A stretch of DNA of 64,000 nt, taken from Chthoniobacter sp. GTDB taxonomy: Bacteria > Verrucomicrobiota > Verrucomicrobiia > Chthoniobacterales > Chthoniobacteraceae. The stretch lies in NCBI GenBank assembly GCA_021414005.1, contig JAIOPH010000019.1, positions 124,001 through 188,000 on the forward strand, written 5' to 3'. Shown piece after piece: positions 20,507 through 27,484 of this stretch. The notes under the pieces are model-generated. The model was not told the DNA's origin and did not search any database. It saw nothing but the letters and a program-made list of their open reading frames with translations. Position 1 is the first letter of the stretch. The number at the start of each line of letters is the position of its first letter. The translations under genes were made by a program, and so were the position numbers.

Positions 20507-21304
20507 ATGAGCTTAGTTATTAATACCAACATCGCGGCCTCGGCGGCCGCGCAGAACCTCAACGTCAGCAACTCGATGCTCCAAAAGAGCCTCGCCCGCC
20601 TCTCCAGCGGGTCGAAAATCACCCAGCCCTCGGACGACGCCGGCGGCTTGGCGGTTTCGATGAAAATGGAGGCGGCCATCCGTCGCACTGACGCTGCATC
20701 CACCAACGTCGCCAACGCCGTCTCGTTTCTCCAGACTCAGGACGGCTCGTTGAAAACCTCCGGAAAAATCCTGGAGCGTATTTCCGAACTCAAGACACTC
20801 TCCACGGACGTCACCAAGAGTGCTTCAGACGTGGCCAACTACAATACGGAGTTCACCGCACTGAAGGCGGAACTGACCAACCAAACGACCAACACCTTTA
20901 ACGGCGTGGCCTTGTTTGGTGGCACCACCTTGGCCGTCCAGACCTCCGAGGATGGCACGCAGTCGCTAAATATCACTCAAGCCAACCTCACGAGCAACGT
21001 GGCCACAATCACGGCCGCAGCGAACCTCGGGGCACTCACCACTGCGCAGATCTCCACCGCGATCACGAACGTGGCGACCTCCCGCGCGCAGAATGGCGCT
21101 GACTCCAGCCGGCTCGGTTTCTCTGCCGACATGCTCGCCGTCAACAAGACCAACCTCGAAGCCGCCAACAGCCGTATCGTGGACGTGGACGTGGCCTCGG
21201 AGTCCACCAAGCTGGCGCGCAACAACATCCTCGTGCAGGCCGGCTCCGCCATGCTCGCCCAAGCCAACGCGAGTTCCCAGTCCGCGCTGCGCCTCCTGCA
21301 ATAA
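20507..21304 (+). CDS. fliC: Flagellin, copy 1
   Basis: The 265-residue flagellar filament subunit consists of conserved N- and C-terminal D0/D1 helices joined by a short middle, with no large variable D2/D3 domain. The N-terminus SLVINTNIAASAAAQNLN and LxRLSSGSKI, and the C-terminal SRIVDVDVASESTKLARNNI, LVQAGSAMLAQAN and LRLLQ, are classic flagellin signatures. It is exported by the flagellar type III system without a signal peptide. A strong SD (AAGAAAGG) precedes the ATG at good spacing. Its N-terminal ~90 residues match copy 2 almost perfectly. It is probably co-transcribed with copy 2, since only 59 bp separate them and no promoter or terminator lies between. Confidence 0.96.
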   Translation: MSLVINTNIAASAAAQNLNVSNSMLQKSLARLSSGSKITQPSDDAGGLAVSMKMEAAIRRTDAASTNVANAVSFLQTQDGSLKTSGKILERISELKTLSTDVTKSASDVANYNTEFTALKAELTNQTTNTFNGVALFGGTTLAVQTSEDGTQSLNITQANLTSNVATITAAANLGALTTAQISTAITNVATSRAQNGADSSRLGFSADMLAVNKTNLEAANSRIVDVDVASESTKLARNNILVQAGSAMLAQANASSQSALRLLQ

Positions 21305-21363
21305 TCAGCAACAAATCAGTAAAACGAACCAATAATTAACAATCCAAGAAAGGATCAAACAAC

Positions 21364-22161
21364 ATGAGCTTAGTCATTAATACCAACATCGCGGCCTCAG
21401 CGGCCGCGCAGAACCTCAACGTCAGCAACTCGATGCTCCAAAAGAGCCTCGCTCGGCTCTCCAGTGGGTCGAAAATCACCCAGCCCTCGGACGACGCCGG
21501 TGGTCTGGCAGTCTCGATGAAAATGGAGGCGGCCATCCGTCGCACTGACGCTGCATCCACCAACGTCGCCAACGCCGTCTCGTTTCTCCAGACTCAGGAC
21601 GGCTCGCTGAAAACCTCCGGGAAAATCCTGGAGCGCATCGCCGAACTCAAGACGCTCTCCACGGACGTCACCAAGAGCGCCTCGGACAAGGCCAACTATG
21701 ACACGGAGTTCACGGCGTTGCAGTCTGAGTTGACCAACCAGGCGACGAACACCTTCAACGGTGTCGCACTGTTTGGCGGCGGGACTTTGGCGGTCCAAAC
21801 CTCCGAAGACGGCACACAGTCGCTGAACATCACCAAAGCCGACCTCGCCACGAATGTGACCGCCATCACCGGCGCAGCCAACCTCGCGGCGATTACCACG
21901 GCGAATATCTCCACCGCGATCACGAACGTGGCGACCTCCCGTGCGCAGAATGGCGCGGACTCCAGCCGACTCGGCTTCTCCGCCGACATGCTCGCCATCA
22001 ACAAGACCAACCTGGAAGCCGCCAACAGCCGCATCGTGGACGTGGACGTGGCTTCCGAGTCCACCAAGCTGGCGCGTAACAACATCCTCGTGCAGGCTGG
22101 CTCCGCCATGCTCGCCCAGGCCAACGCGAGTTCCCAGTCCGCGCTGCGCCTCCTGCAATAG
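21364..22161 (+). CDS. fliC: Flagellin, copy 2
   Basis: The 265-residue flagellin has the same D0/D1-only layout as copy 1. The N-terminal block through GKILERI and the C-terminal block from RAQNGADSSRLGF are near identical to copy 1. Differences cluster between about residues 95 and 195 (for example DKANYDTEF, and KADLATNVTAITGAANLAAI). This distribution suggests recent duplication or gene conversion at both ends. The SD is AAGAAAGGA. It lacks the sigma-28 promoter and leader hairpin of its neighbours and is followed by a strong terminator, so it reads as the second gene of a two-gene transcript. Confidence 0.96.
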   Translation: MSLVINTNIAASAAAQNLNVSNSMLQKSLARLSSGSKITQPSDDAGGLAVSMKMEAAIRRTDAASTNVANAVSFLQTQDGSLKTSGKILERIAELKTLSTDVTKSASDKANYDTEFTALQSELTNQATNTFNGVALFGGGTLAVQTSEDGTQSLNITKADLATNVTAITGAANLAAITTANISTAITNVATSRAQNGADSSRLGFSADMLAINKTNLEAANSRIVDVDVASESTKLARNNILVQAGSAMLAQANASSQSALRLLQ

Positions 22162-22185
22162 GCAATCAACGGAACCAAGGTAACG

Positions 22186-22217
22186 GGCTCCCCCGCTGAG
22201 TAAGCGGGGGAGCCTTT
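22186..22217 (+). terminator. Intrinsic terminator after flagellin 2
   Basis: GGCTCCCCCGCT (22186-22197), loop GAGTA and AGCGGGGGAGCC (22203-22214) form a perfect 12-bp stem followed by TTT. It lies 24 bp past the stop codon. Confidence 0.85.
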
Positions 22218-22244
22218 CCGGGAGGGGCGGTCCCGAAAGATCAT

Positions 22245-22304
22245 GGCCGGACAGCGGTCCGGAGAGTCGCCAGTGAGCGAAATTCTCCCCCCGCTGCCCG
22301 GTCC
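22245..22304 (+). other. Structured 3' element downstream of the flagellin 2 terminator
   Basis: GGCCGGACAGCGG (22245-22257) can pair with CCGCTGCCCGGTCC (22291-22304) using a few wobbles. Inside the loop GGAGA (22261-22265) can pair with TCTCC (22284-22288). An analogous hairpin occurs in the same place after flagellin 3. Function is unknown. Confidence 0.45.
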
Positions 22305-22329
22305 TTTCGGCGCATCCAAAAAAAACCGC

Positions 22330-22356
22330 TAAAGTCTTCGCTCATCCTGCCGAATT
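22330..22356 (+). promoter_or_regulatory. Sigma-28 (FliA)-type promoter for flagellin 3
   Basis: TAAAGTCT, an 11-bp spacer and GCCGAATT closely match the sigma-28 consensus. It is placed as the flagellin 1 promoter is, about 113 bp upstream of the ATG. Confidence 0.8.
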
Positions 22357-22419
22357 CCTCCTTGTCGTGACATGTGTGACGACCGGTGAGGCCAGCCACC
22401 GATTTCAAAATGGCCCGAC

Positions 22420-22435
22420 GCGACACGGATGTCGC
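22420..22435 (+). promoter_or_regulatory. Leader hairpin with CsrA-like GGA loop, flagellin 3
   Basis: GCGACA, loop CGGA, TGTCGC forms a 6-bp stem-loop. The core ACACGGATGT differs from the CsrA SELEX core ACARGGAUGU at one position. The downstream SD AAGAAAGGA also contains an AAGGA motif, so two potential CsrA sites flank the translation start region. Confidence 0.5.
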
Positions 22436-22468
22436 AGTAGTTAACAAATCCAAGAAAGGAATCGTTAT

Positions 22469-23269
22469 ATGAGCCTAGTCATCAATACCAACATCGCAGC
22501 CTCCGCAGCCGCGCATAACCTCAACATCAGCAACTCGATGCTCCAAAAGAGCCTCGCCCGCCTCTCCAGCGGATCGAAAATCACCGCCCCTGCGGACGAC
22601 GCCGGCGGTCTGGCGGTTTCGATGAAAATGGAGGCGGCCCTCCGCCGGACCGACGCCGCGAGCAACAACGTCGCCAACGCCATCTCGTTTCTCCAAACGC
22701 AGGACGGCTCGCTGAAGACCTCGGGCAGCATCCTGCAACGGATCGCCGAACTGAAGACACTCTCCACGGACGTGACCAAGAGCGTGTCCGACGTCGCCAA
22801 CTACAACACGGAGTTTGCAGCGCTCCAGGCCGAGCTGACCAATCAGGCGACCAACACCTTCAACGGCGTCAGCCTCTTCGGCGGCGGCACCCTTTCGGTC
22901 CAGACCTCGGAGGATGGCGCGCAAACCCTCGCCATCACCCAGTCGAACCTGACCACGGACGTGGCCACCATCACCGGCGCGGCCAACCTTGCCGCCGTCA
23001 GCACCGCCCAGGTTTCCACGGCGATAACCAACGTGGCGACCTCCCGTGCCCAGAATGGCGCGGACTCCAGCCGACTCGGCTTTTCCGCCGAGATGCTCGC
23101 GATCAATAGGACCAACCTCGAAGCCGCCAACAGCCGCATCGTGGACGTGGATGTGGCCGCCGAGTCCACCCGACTCGCACGCAACAACATCCTCGTGCAG
23201 GCCGGCTCCGCCATGCTTGCCCAGGCCAACACCAGCTCTCAGGCCGCCCTGCGTCTGTTGCAAAACTAG
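22469..23269 (+). CDS. fliC: Flagellin, copy 3
   Basis: The 266-residue flagellin aligns with copies 1 and 2 along its whole length but is the most divergent of the three (HNLNISNSML, ITAPADDAGG, GSILQRIAEL, DVAAESTRLA, LRLLQN). It has its own sigma-28-type promoter, leader hairpin and SD (AAGAAAGGA), so it can be expressed separately from the copy 1-2 transcript. A terminator follows 16 bp after the stop codon. No other flagellar gene is in the window, so hook-basal body genes must lie elsewhere. Confidence 0.96.
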   Translation: MSLVINTNIAASAAAHNLNISNSMLQKSLARLSSGSKITAPADDAGGLAVSMKMEAALRRTDAASNNVANAISFLQTQDGSLKTSGSILQRIAELKTLSTDVTKSVSDVANYNTEFAALQAELTNQATNTFNGVSLFGGGTLSVQTSEDGAQTLAITQSNLTTDVATITGAANLAAVSTAQVSTAITNVATSRAQNGADSSRLGFSAEMLAINRTNLEAANSRIVDVDVAAESTRLARNNILVQAGSAMLAQANTSSQAALRLLQN

Positions 23270-23285
23270 CCGCACCAACTGAACG

Positions 23286-23314
23286 GGCTCCTCCGGTAAG
23301 TGACCGGGGGAGCC
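23286..23314 (+). terminator. Terminator-like hairpin after flagellin 3
   Basis: GGCTCCTCCGGT (23286-23297), loop AAGTG and ACCGGGGGAGCC (23303-23314) form a 12-bp stem with one wobble. The downstream tract is TCCC rather than a clean T run, but position and sequence match the flagellin 2 terminator. Confidence 0.7.
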
Positions 23315-23346
23315 TCCCGGGGCCGGGCCGGCGGAGAAAGTTTCAC

Positions 23347-23391
23347 GACCGGGCATCGAATCAGGAGACAACCTCCCTTCGATGTCCGGTC
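23347..23391 (+). other. Structured 3' element downstream of flagellin 3
   Basis: GACCGGGCATCGAA (23347-23360) pairs with TTCGATGTCCGGTC (23378-23391) over 14 bp with one wobble; the 17-nt loop contains GGAG and CTCC. It corresponds in position and partly in sequence to the element at 22245-22304. Function is unknown. Confidence 0.5.
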
Positions 23392-23528
23392 TTCGTTTGG
23401 CCCAAAGACAGTGGCGTGAAGCGACGGCACTAAGATTACTGCCCCGTCGTCCGTCATGCCCGTAGATGCCGCCACCCGCTGACAAATATCCCATTGTTCC
23501 CCTGCCGTGAACGGCCCATGCTGCCCGC

Positions 23529-24365
23529 ATGGACCCCCGGCTTTACCAGATCGCGGCGCTCGCCGGGTTGCTGATCTATGGGCTGGGGTGGCTGGACTTT
23601 GAAATCGGCGCGGTGCAGGCGGCGGTCACGCTGGCGGGGGTGCTCGGCACGCAGTGGGCGTGTTCGCGGCTGTGGAAAGTGGACCGTTTCGATCCGCGGA
23701 GCGCGCTCATCTCGGGGCTGTCGCTCTGCCTGCTGCTGCGGACGAATCACCTCGGGCTGGCGCTGGCCGCGGCGGTCGTGACCATCGCGAGCAAGTTCGT
23801 CCTGCGCTGGCGCGGGAAACATCTTTTCAATCCAACCAACCTCGGCCTCGTGGTGATGATGCTGGCGACCGACAGCCGCGTGTGGGTGTCGCCAGGCCAG
23901 TGGGGCAATGTGGCGTTCTTCGCGTTTCTCATGGTCTGCCTCGGCGGGCTCGTGGTCATGCGCGCGGCGCGCAGCGATGTCACGCTGGCCTTTCTCGCGT
24001 GCTATCTCGGGCTGGTCATCGGGCGCACGCTCTGGCTCGGCGAGCCGCTGACGATTCCGCTGCACCGGCTGCAAAGCGGCGCGCTGCTGCTCTTCGCCTT
24101 CTTCATGATCAGCGATCCGAAAACCACGCCGGACTCGCGCGCGGGGCGCATCCTCTTTGCGGCGCTGGTGGCCTGGGGCGCTTGGTATGTGCAGTTCCGA
24201 CTCTTCCGCACGAACGGCCTGCTCTGGTCGCTGGCCGGGTTTTCCTGCGCCGTGCCGCTCATCGACTGGCTGCTGCCGGGCGTGCGCTACCGCTGGGAGT
24301 CGCGCCTGAAACCGAAACCCGCACCCGCTTTTTCCAACACCAACCCGCAACCCGCACTGCCATGA
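23529..24365 (+). CDS. RnfD/NqrB-like integral membrane protein (orphan)
   Basis: The 278-residue protein has about 8-9 predicted TM helices. FNPTNLGLV near residue 104, FFMISDPKTTP near residue 196 and a final helix ending VPLIDWLLPG match the RnfD/NqrB (UnbU-like) family, membrane subunits of flavin-dependent electron-transfer complexes. I do not see the SGAT-type flavinylation motif of true RnfD/NqrB, nor any other rnf or nqr gene nearby. Respiratory complex membership is therefore unlikely. The stop overlaps the next start by 4 bp (ATGA), so it is translationally coupled to the DUF2330 protein and likely works with it. The substrate or cofactor is unknown. Confidence 0.82.
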   Translation: MDPRLYQIAALAGLLIYGLGWLDFEIGAVQAAVTLAGVLGTQWACSRLWKVDRFDPRSALISGLSLCLLLRTNHLGLALAAAVVTIASKFVLRWRGKHLFNPTNLGLVVMMLATDSRVWVSPGQWGNVAFFAFLMVCLGGLVVMRAARSDVTLAFLACYLGLVIGRTLWLGEPLTIPLHRLQSGALLLFAFFMISDPKTTPDSRAGRILFAALVAWGAWYVQFRLFRTNGLLWSLAGFSCAVPLIDWLLPGVRYRWESRLKPKPAPAFSNTNPQPALP

Positions 24366-25693
24366 ACAAACAACTCCACCTCCTCCTCGCCGCGATCTTC
24401 GTCCCGCTCGCGGCCCATTCCTTCTGCGGCTTTTACGTCGCGAAGGCGGACACGAAACTTTTCAACAAGGCCTCGAAGGTCGTGCTCGTGCGCGACGAGG
24501 ACCGGACGGTGATGACGATGGCCAACGATTACGAAGGCGACGCAAAAGATTTCGCGGTGGTGATTCCCCTGCCGACGTTCATCGAGAAGGGGCAGATCCA
24601 TGTGGCGGACAACGCGCTCATCGAGCATCTCGACGCCTACTCCGCGCCGCGGTTGGTGGAGTATTTCGATGAGGATCCGTGCAATCCGCGGATCTCTGAG
24701 TTGAGGCTGTCCGCGAGTGCATTCGCCGGCCGCGATGCGAAGACCAAAGCCGAACACGCCGCCGCGCTCGGCGTGAAGATCGAGGCGGAATACACGGTCG
24801 GCGAATACGACATCCTCATCCTCTCCGCCGAGCAAAGCGGCGGGCTGGAGACTTGGCTGAAGGAAAGCGGCTACCGGATTCCCGACGGCGCTGGGCCGGT
24901 GCTGGAGAGCTACACCAAACAGAAGATGCGGTTCTTCGTGGCGAAGGTGAATCTGGAGGAGAAGGCGAAGGCGGGCTTCCATTATCTGCGCCCGCTGCAG
25001 GTGGCGTATGAGAGCCGAAAATTCATGCTGCCGATCCGGCTCGGCACGGTGAACGCGGACGGGCCACAGGAGCTGTTCGTCTTTGCGCTCACGCGCAAGG
25101 GCCGCGTGGAGACGACGAACTACCGCACGGTAAAGCTGCCGACCGGAATGGACCTCCCCGTTTTCGTGAAGAAGGACTTCGCGGACTTCTACAAGGCGAT
25201 GTTCGACCAGCAGGTGAAGAAGGAGGACATGCACTGCGTTTTCACCGAATACGCTTGGGACATGGGCTGGTGCGACCCGTGCGCCGCCGAGCCGCTGTCG
25301 AACGCGGAACTGAAAAAGCTCGGCGTCTTCTGGCTGGAGGGCGAGGGACGCAGCGACCGCGCGCGGCCGCAGAACAACAACGTCTTCATCACGCGGCTGC
25401 ACCTGCGCTACGACCGGAAGCATTTCCCCGAGGACCTCGTCTTTCAGGAAACGGGCGACCGGGAAAATTTCCAGGGCCGCTACGTGCTGCGGCATCCGTG
25501 GCAGGGCGAACCGAAGTGCGACGCCGCGCGGAAATATCTCGAAGACCTTCCCGAGCGTCAGGACAAGGAGGCGCAGACGCTCGCGCGCCTGACGGGCTGG
25601 GACATTGAGAAAATCCGCGCCCGGATGAAGCTCCCGGCCGGGAAGGAAAAGTCCGGCGACGGGACGAAGTGGTGGGACAAGCTGTGGAAGTGA
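24362..25693 (+). CDS. DUF2330 family exported protein
   Basis: The 443-residue protein starts at the ATG overlapping the upstream stop codon; a much longer in-frame extension upstream is a shadow. A signal peptide (KQLHLLLAAIFVPLAAHSF) is followed by CGFYVAKADTKLFNKASKVVLVRD and an AVVIPLPTFI segment, which I recognise as the DUF2330 pattern. Mature cysteines include DPCNP and WCDPCAAEP. The family has no established biochemical role to my knowledge. Coupling to an RnfD-like membrane protein suggests a periplasmic partner of a redox or transport module. The final codons (SGDGTKWWDKLWK) are duplicated about 880 bp downstream. Confidence 0.85.
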   Translation: MNKQLHLLLAAIFVPLAAHSFCGFYVAKADTKLFNKASKVVLVRDEDRTVMTMANDYEGDAKDFAVVIPLPTFIEKGQIHVADNALIEHLDAYSAPRLVEYFDEDPCNPRISELRLSASAFAGRDAKTKAEHAAALGVKIEAEYTVGEYDILILSAEQSGGLETWLKESGYRIPDGAGPVLESYTKQKMRFFVAKVNLEEKAKAGFHYLRPLQVAYESRKFMLPIRLGTVNADGPQELFVFALTRKGRVETTNYRTVKLPTGMDLPVFVKKDFADFYKAMFDQQVKKEDMHCVFTEYAWDMGWCDPCAAEPLSNAELKKLGVFWLEGEGRSDRARPQNNNVFITRLHLRYDRKHFPEDLVFQETGDRENFQGRYVLRHPWQGEPKCDAARKYLEDLPERQDKEAQTLARLTGWDIEKIRARMKLPAGKEKSGDGTKWWDKLWK

Positions 25694-25694
25694 G
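25652..25694 (+). repeat. Direct repeat copy 1: 3' end of the DUF2330 gene
   Basis: This 43-bp stretch, ending with the DUF2330 stop codon, recurs at 26530-26572 with two mismatches. The first 24 bases are identical in both copies. Confidence 0.85.
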
Positions 25695-25697
25695 CTG

Positions 25698-26465
25698 ATG
25701 GCTCCACTTCCCGACAACCCGCCGAACGGCCAGCGACCGCGGTTCAGCAAGCTGGCGGGCGCTGCGATCCTTCTTGCGCCACTGCTCGCCTACGGGGCCG
25801 TCGGGATCATCCTGTATCTAGTCTTCGGTGAGTTCGAGTCTGGGTGGGATGGTTTGGTCCAGCTCATCGGTTTTGTGTTCTGGGCGCATGTGGCAGTGAT
25901 CGGCGGGTCAATCTCCGCTGCCCTCGCTATCATCCTGGGTTGTGTGGCCCTGCGGCAGATTCGCAAGCGGCCGGATGAACTAAGCGGGCATAGGCAGGCG
26001 CGGGCAGCAGTCATTATCAGCGTCATTTCCCTAGTCGGGGTATGGGGTGTCATCGGGGGCGTCGCGTGGGTCTCTGCTAGCCGTGAGGCAAACCTCCGCG
26101 CTCGCGCGGAGGACATTCGCGCTCCCTTTCGAGCCGTCGTCCAGTATGCGCAAAATAGCGGCACATTCCCCGACACGCTGGAACAGGTGACCTCATCAGA
26201 TACCGCCAGCCGTTACATCTACCTCGGCAAGAACCTGCCATCCGAATACGCCAACTACCAGACGGAGGGGAGCCAGAGTATTGTCGTGATGTACGCGACT
26301 CACAGCGAGGCTGGGAAGTTCGTTGCGATTTGCGCAAACGGAATGACCCACGAGTGGACTAAGCCGATTTTGGATGGAGCCTTGCGTGCCAGTGACACGC
26401 TAAGAAACTCTCGCGGAATTGGCGCGACAGGTAAGCAGGTGCAAAAATCCACGCTTGCCGAGTAG
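25698..26465 (+). CDS. Hypothetical multi-pass membrane protein (DUF4190-like)
   Basis: The 255-residue protein starts 4 bp after the DUF2330 stop codon. It has TM segments near residues 20-43, 55-83 and 105-127. The middle segment, followed by ALRQIRKRPDELSGHRQARAA, resembles the two-helix DUF4190 arrangement. The C-terminal ~130 residues form a soluble domain beginning with a pilin-like helix (REANLRARAEDIRAPF) and containing GTFPDTLEQV. Base composition is noticeably less GC-rich than its neighbours. It lies between two copies of the DUF2330 gene end, so it may be inserted DNA. Function is unknown. Confidence 0.75.
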   Translation: MAPLPDNPPNGQRPRFSKLAGAAILLAPLLAYGAVGIILYLVFGEFESGWDGLVQLIGFVFWAHVAVIGGSISAALAIILGCVALRQIRKRPDELSGHRQARAAVIISVISLVGVWGVIGGVAWVSASREANLRARAEDIRAPFRAVVQYAQNSGTFPDTLEQVTSSDTASRYIYLGKNLPSEYANYQTEGSQSIVVMYATHSEAGKFVAICANGMTHEWTKPILDGALRASDTLRNSRGIGATGKQVQKSTLAE

Positions 26466-26529
26466 GTAACGTCTGAATTGGAAATAGTTTCGATCTAGGA
26501 ACCGGCGAGGATACGAACGACGCGCACGG

Positions 26530-26572
26530 GCTCCGGCGACGGGACGAAGTGGTGGAACAAACTGTGGAAGTG
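26530..26572 (+). repeat. Direct repeat copy 2: orphan copy of the DUF2330 gene end
   Basis: This noncoding segment repeats 25652-25694 with two differences (GGACAAG reads GAACAAA). It still encodes SGDGTKWW-N-K-LWK and a stop in one frame but is not attached to a gene. It looks like a remnant of a tandem duplication or an insertion scar. Confidence 0.85.
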
Positions 26573-26695
26573 AGGGCGAGTCGGCGCGACAAACCCCGGA
26601 CAACTTTTCGCCGGTCTCGGTTTTCTAATGGGCACATTGCAGTCCAAGGTACCGCGATTGCTTCCGAAAAAAACATCCCTACACTTTCGACGCGC

Positions 26696-27475
26696 ATGAA
26701 AACTCTTCGCTCCCTCCTTGCCGCTCTCCTCGTTGGATCGGCGCCTTTGGCGATCGCGGCGGACGCTCCGAACCCGCCGGTCGCCAGTGTGGCATATCCG
26801 CAAGAGGCGGGCGCGACCGTGGCGCGGACGTTCCCGTTTTCGATGATCGGCCAGCTCCTCTTCGCCAATGGCGATGGGTGGTTCAGCGGCTCGGGGACGG
26901 TGGTGCGGCCGTACTCGGTGCTCACGGCGGCGCATAATTTGTGGGACGCCGACGGCGGTTTTTCGACGGACATCCTTTTCCGCCGCGGGCTCGCCGGGCG
27001 GACCAATCTCTCGTCGCAGTATGCCAGCCGCATCTACGTGCTCTCCGGCTACCGCGAGAATGTGCGCCAATTCCGCAGCAGCGATCCGCGCGCGTTTTCC
27101 TACGACACGGGCGGACTCGTGTTCCGCGCGCCCGTGGCCGGCGGCTCGAATGCCGGCTGGTGGGCCAATCCCGCATTGCTTGCCGGTCCCGCGCCTCTGC
27201 TCACGCTCGGCTACGGCGGGGAGTTTCACAGCGGCGACGATCTGCTCTCGGTCACACCCACCGCGCCGTTCACACCGGTGGTCGGTGCGTTCTGGCAGAA
27301 CCTCTCGATCTACGGTGAGAGCGGCATGAGCGGCGGCCCGGTTTTCGCGCGCGACACGGACGGCAAGCTGTATCTCGCGGGCGTGCTCGTCGCGGGTTCA
27401 ACGGAACCGCCGTCCGCCGGCATCCGCGCCCTCGACCGCACCGCGGCGGATTTCATCCGGCGGTATTTGAAATAG
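26696..27475 (+). CDS. Secreted trypsin-like serine protease
   Basis: The 259-residue protein has a clear signal peptide (KTLRSLLAALLVGSAPLAIAA). It has the chymotrypsin-fold triad in order: His80 in TAAHNLWD, Asp137 in FSYDTGGLVF and nucleophile Ser212 in GESGMSGGPVF. There is no PDZ domain, so it resembles small extracellular trypsin-like or V8-like proteases rather than DegP. The ATG at 26696 is chosen because it opens the signal peptide; the open frame extends back to 26549 through noncoding repeat sequence. It sits 9 bp upstream of the next gene. The substrate is unknown. Confidence 0.88.
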   Translation: MKTLRSLLAALLVGSAPLAIAADAPNPPVASVAYPQEAGATVARTFPFSMIGQLLFANGDGWFSGSGTVVRPYSVLTAAHNLWDADGGFSTDILFRRGLAGRTNLSSQYASRIYVLSGYRENVRQFRSSDPRAFSYDTGGLVFRAPVAGGSNAGWWANPALLAGPAPLLTLGYGGEFHSGDDLLSVTPTAPFTPVVGAFWQNLSIYGESGMSGGPVFARDTDGKLYLAGVLVAGSTEPPSAGIRALDRTAADFIRRYLK

Positions 27476-27484
27476 GAGCGCCGC

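Noticed and set aside
26549..26695. Upstream extension of the serine protease gene
   Set aside because: The extension runs through the duplicated DUF2330 end. The ATG at 26696 is followed at once by a proper signal peptide.
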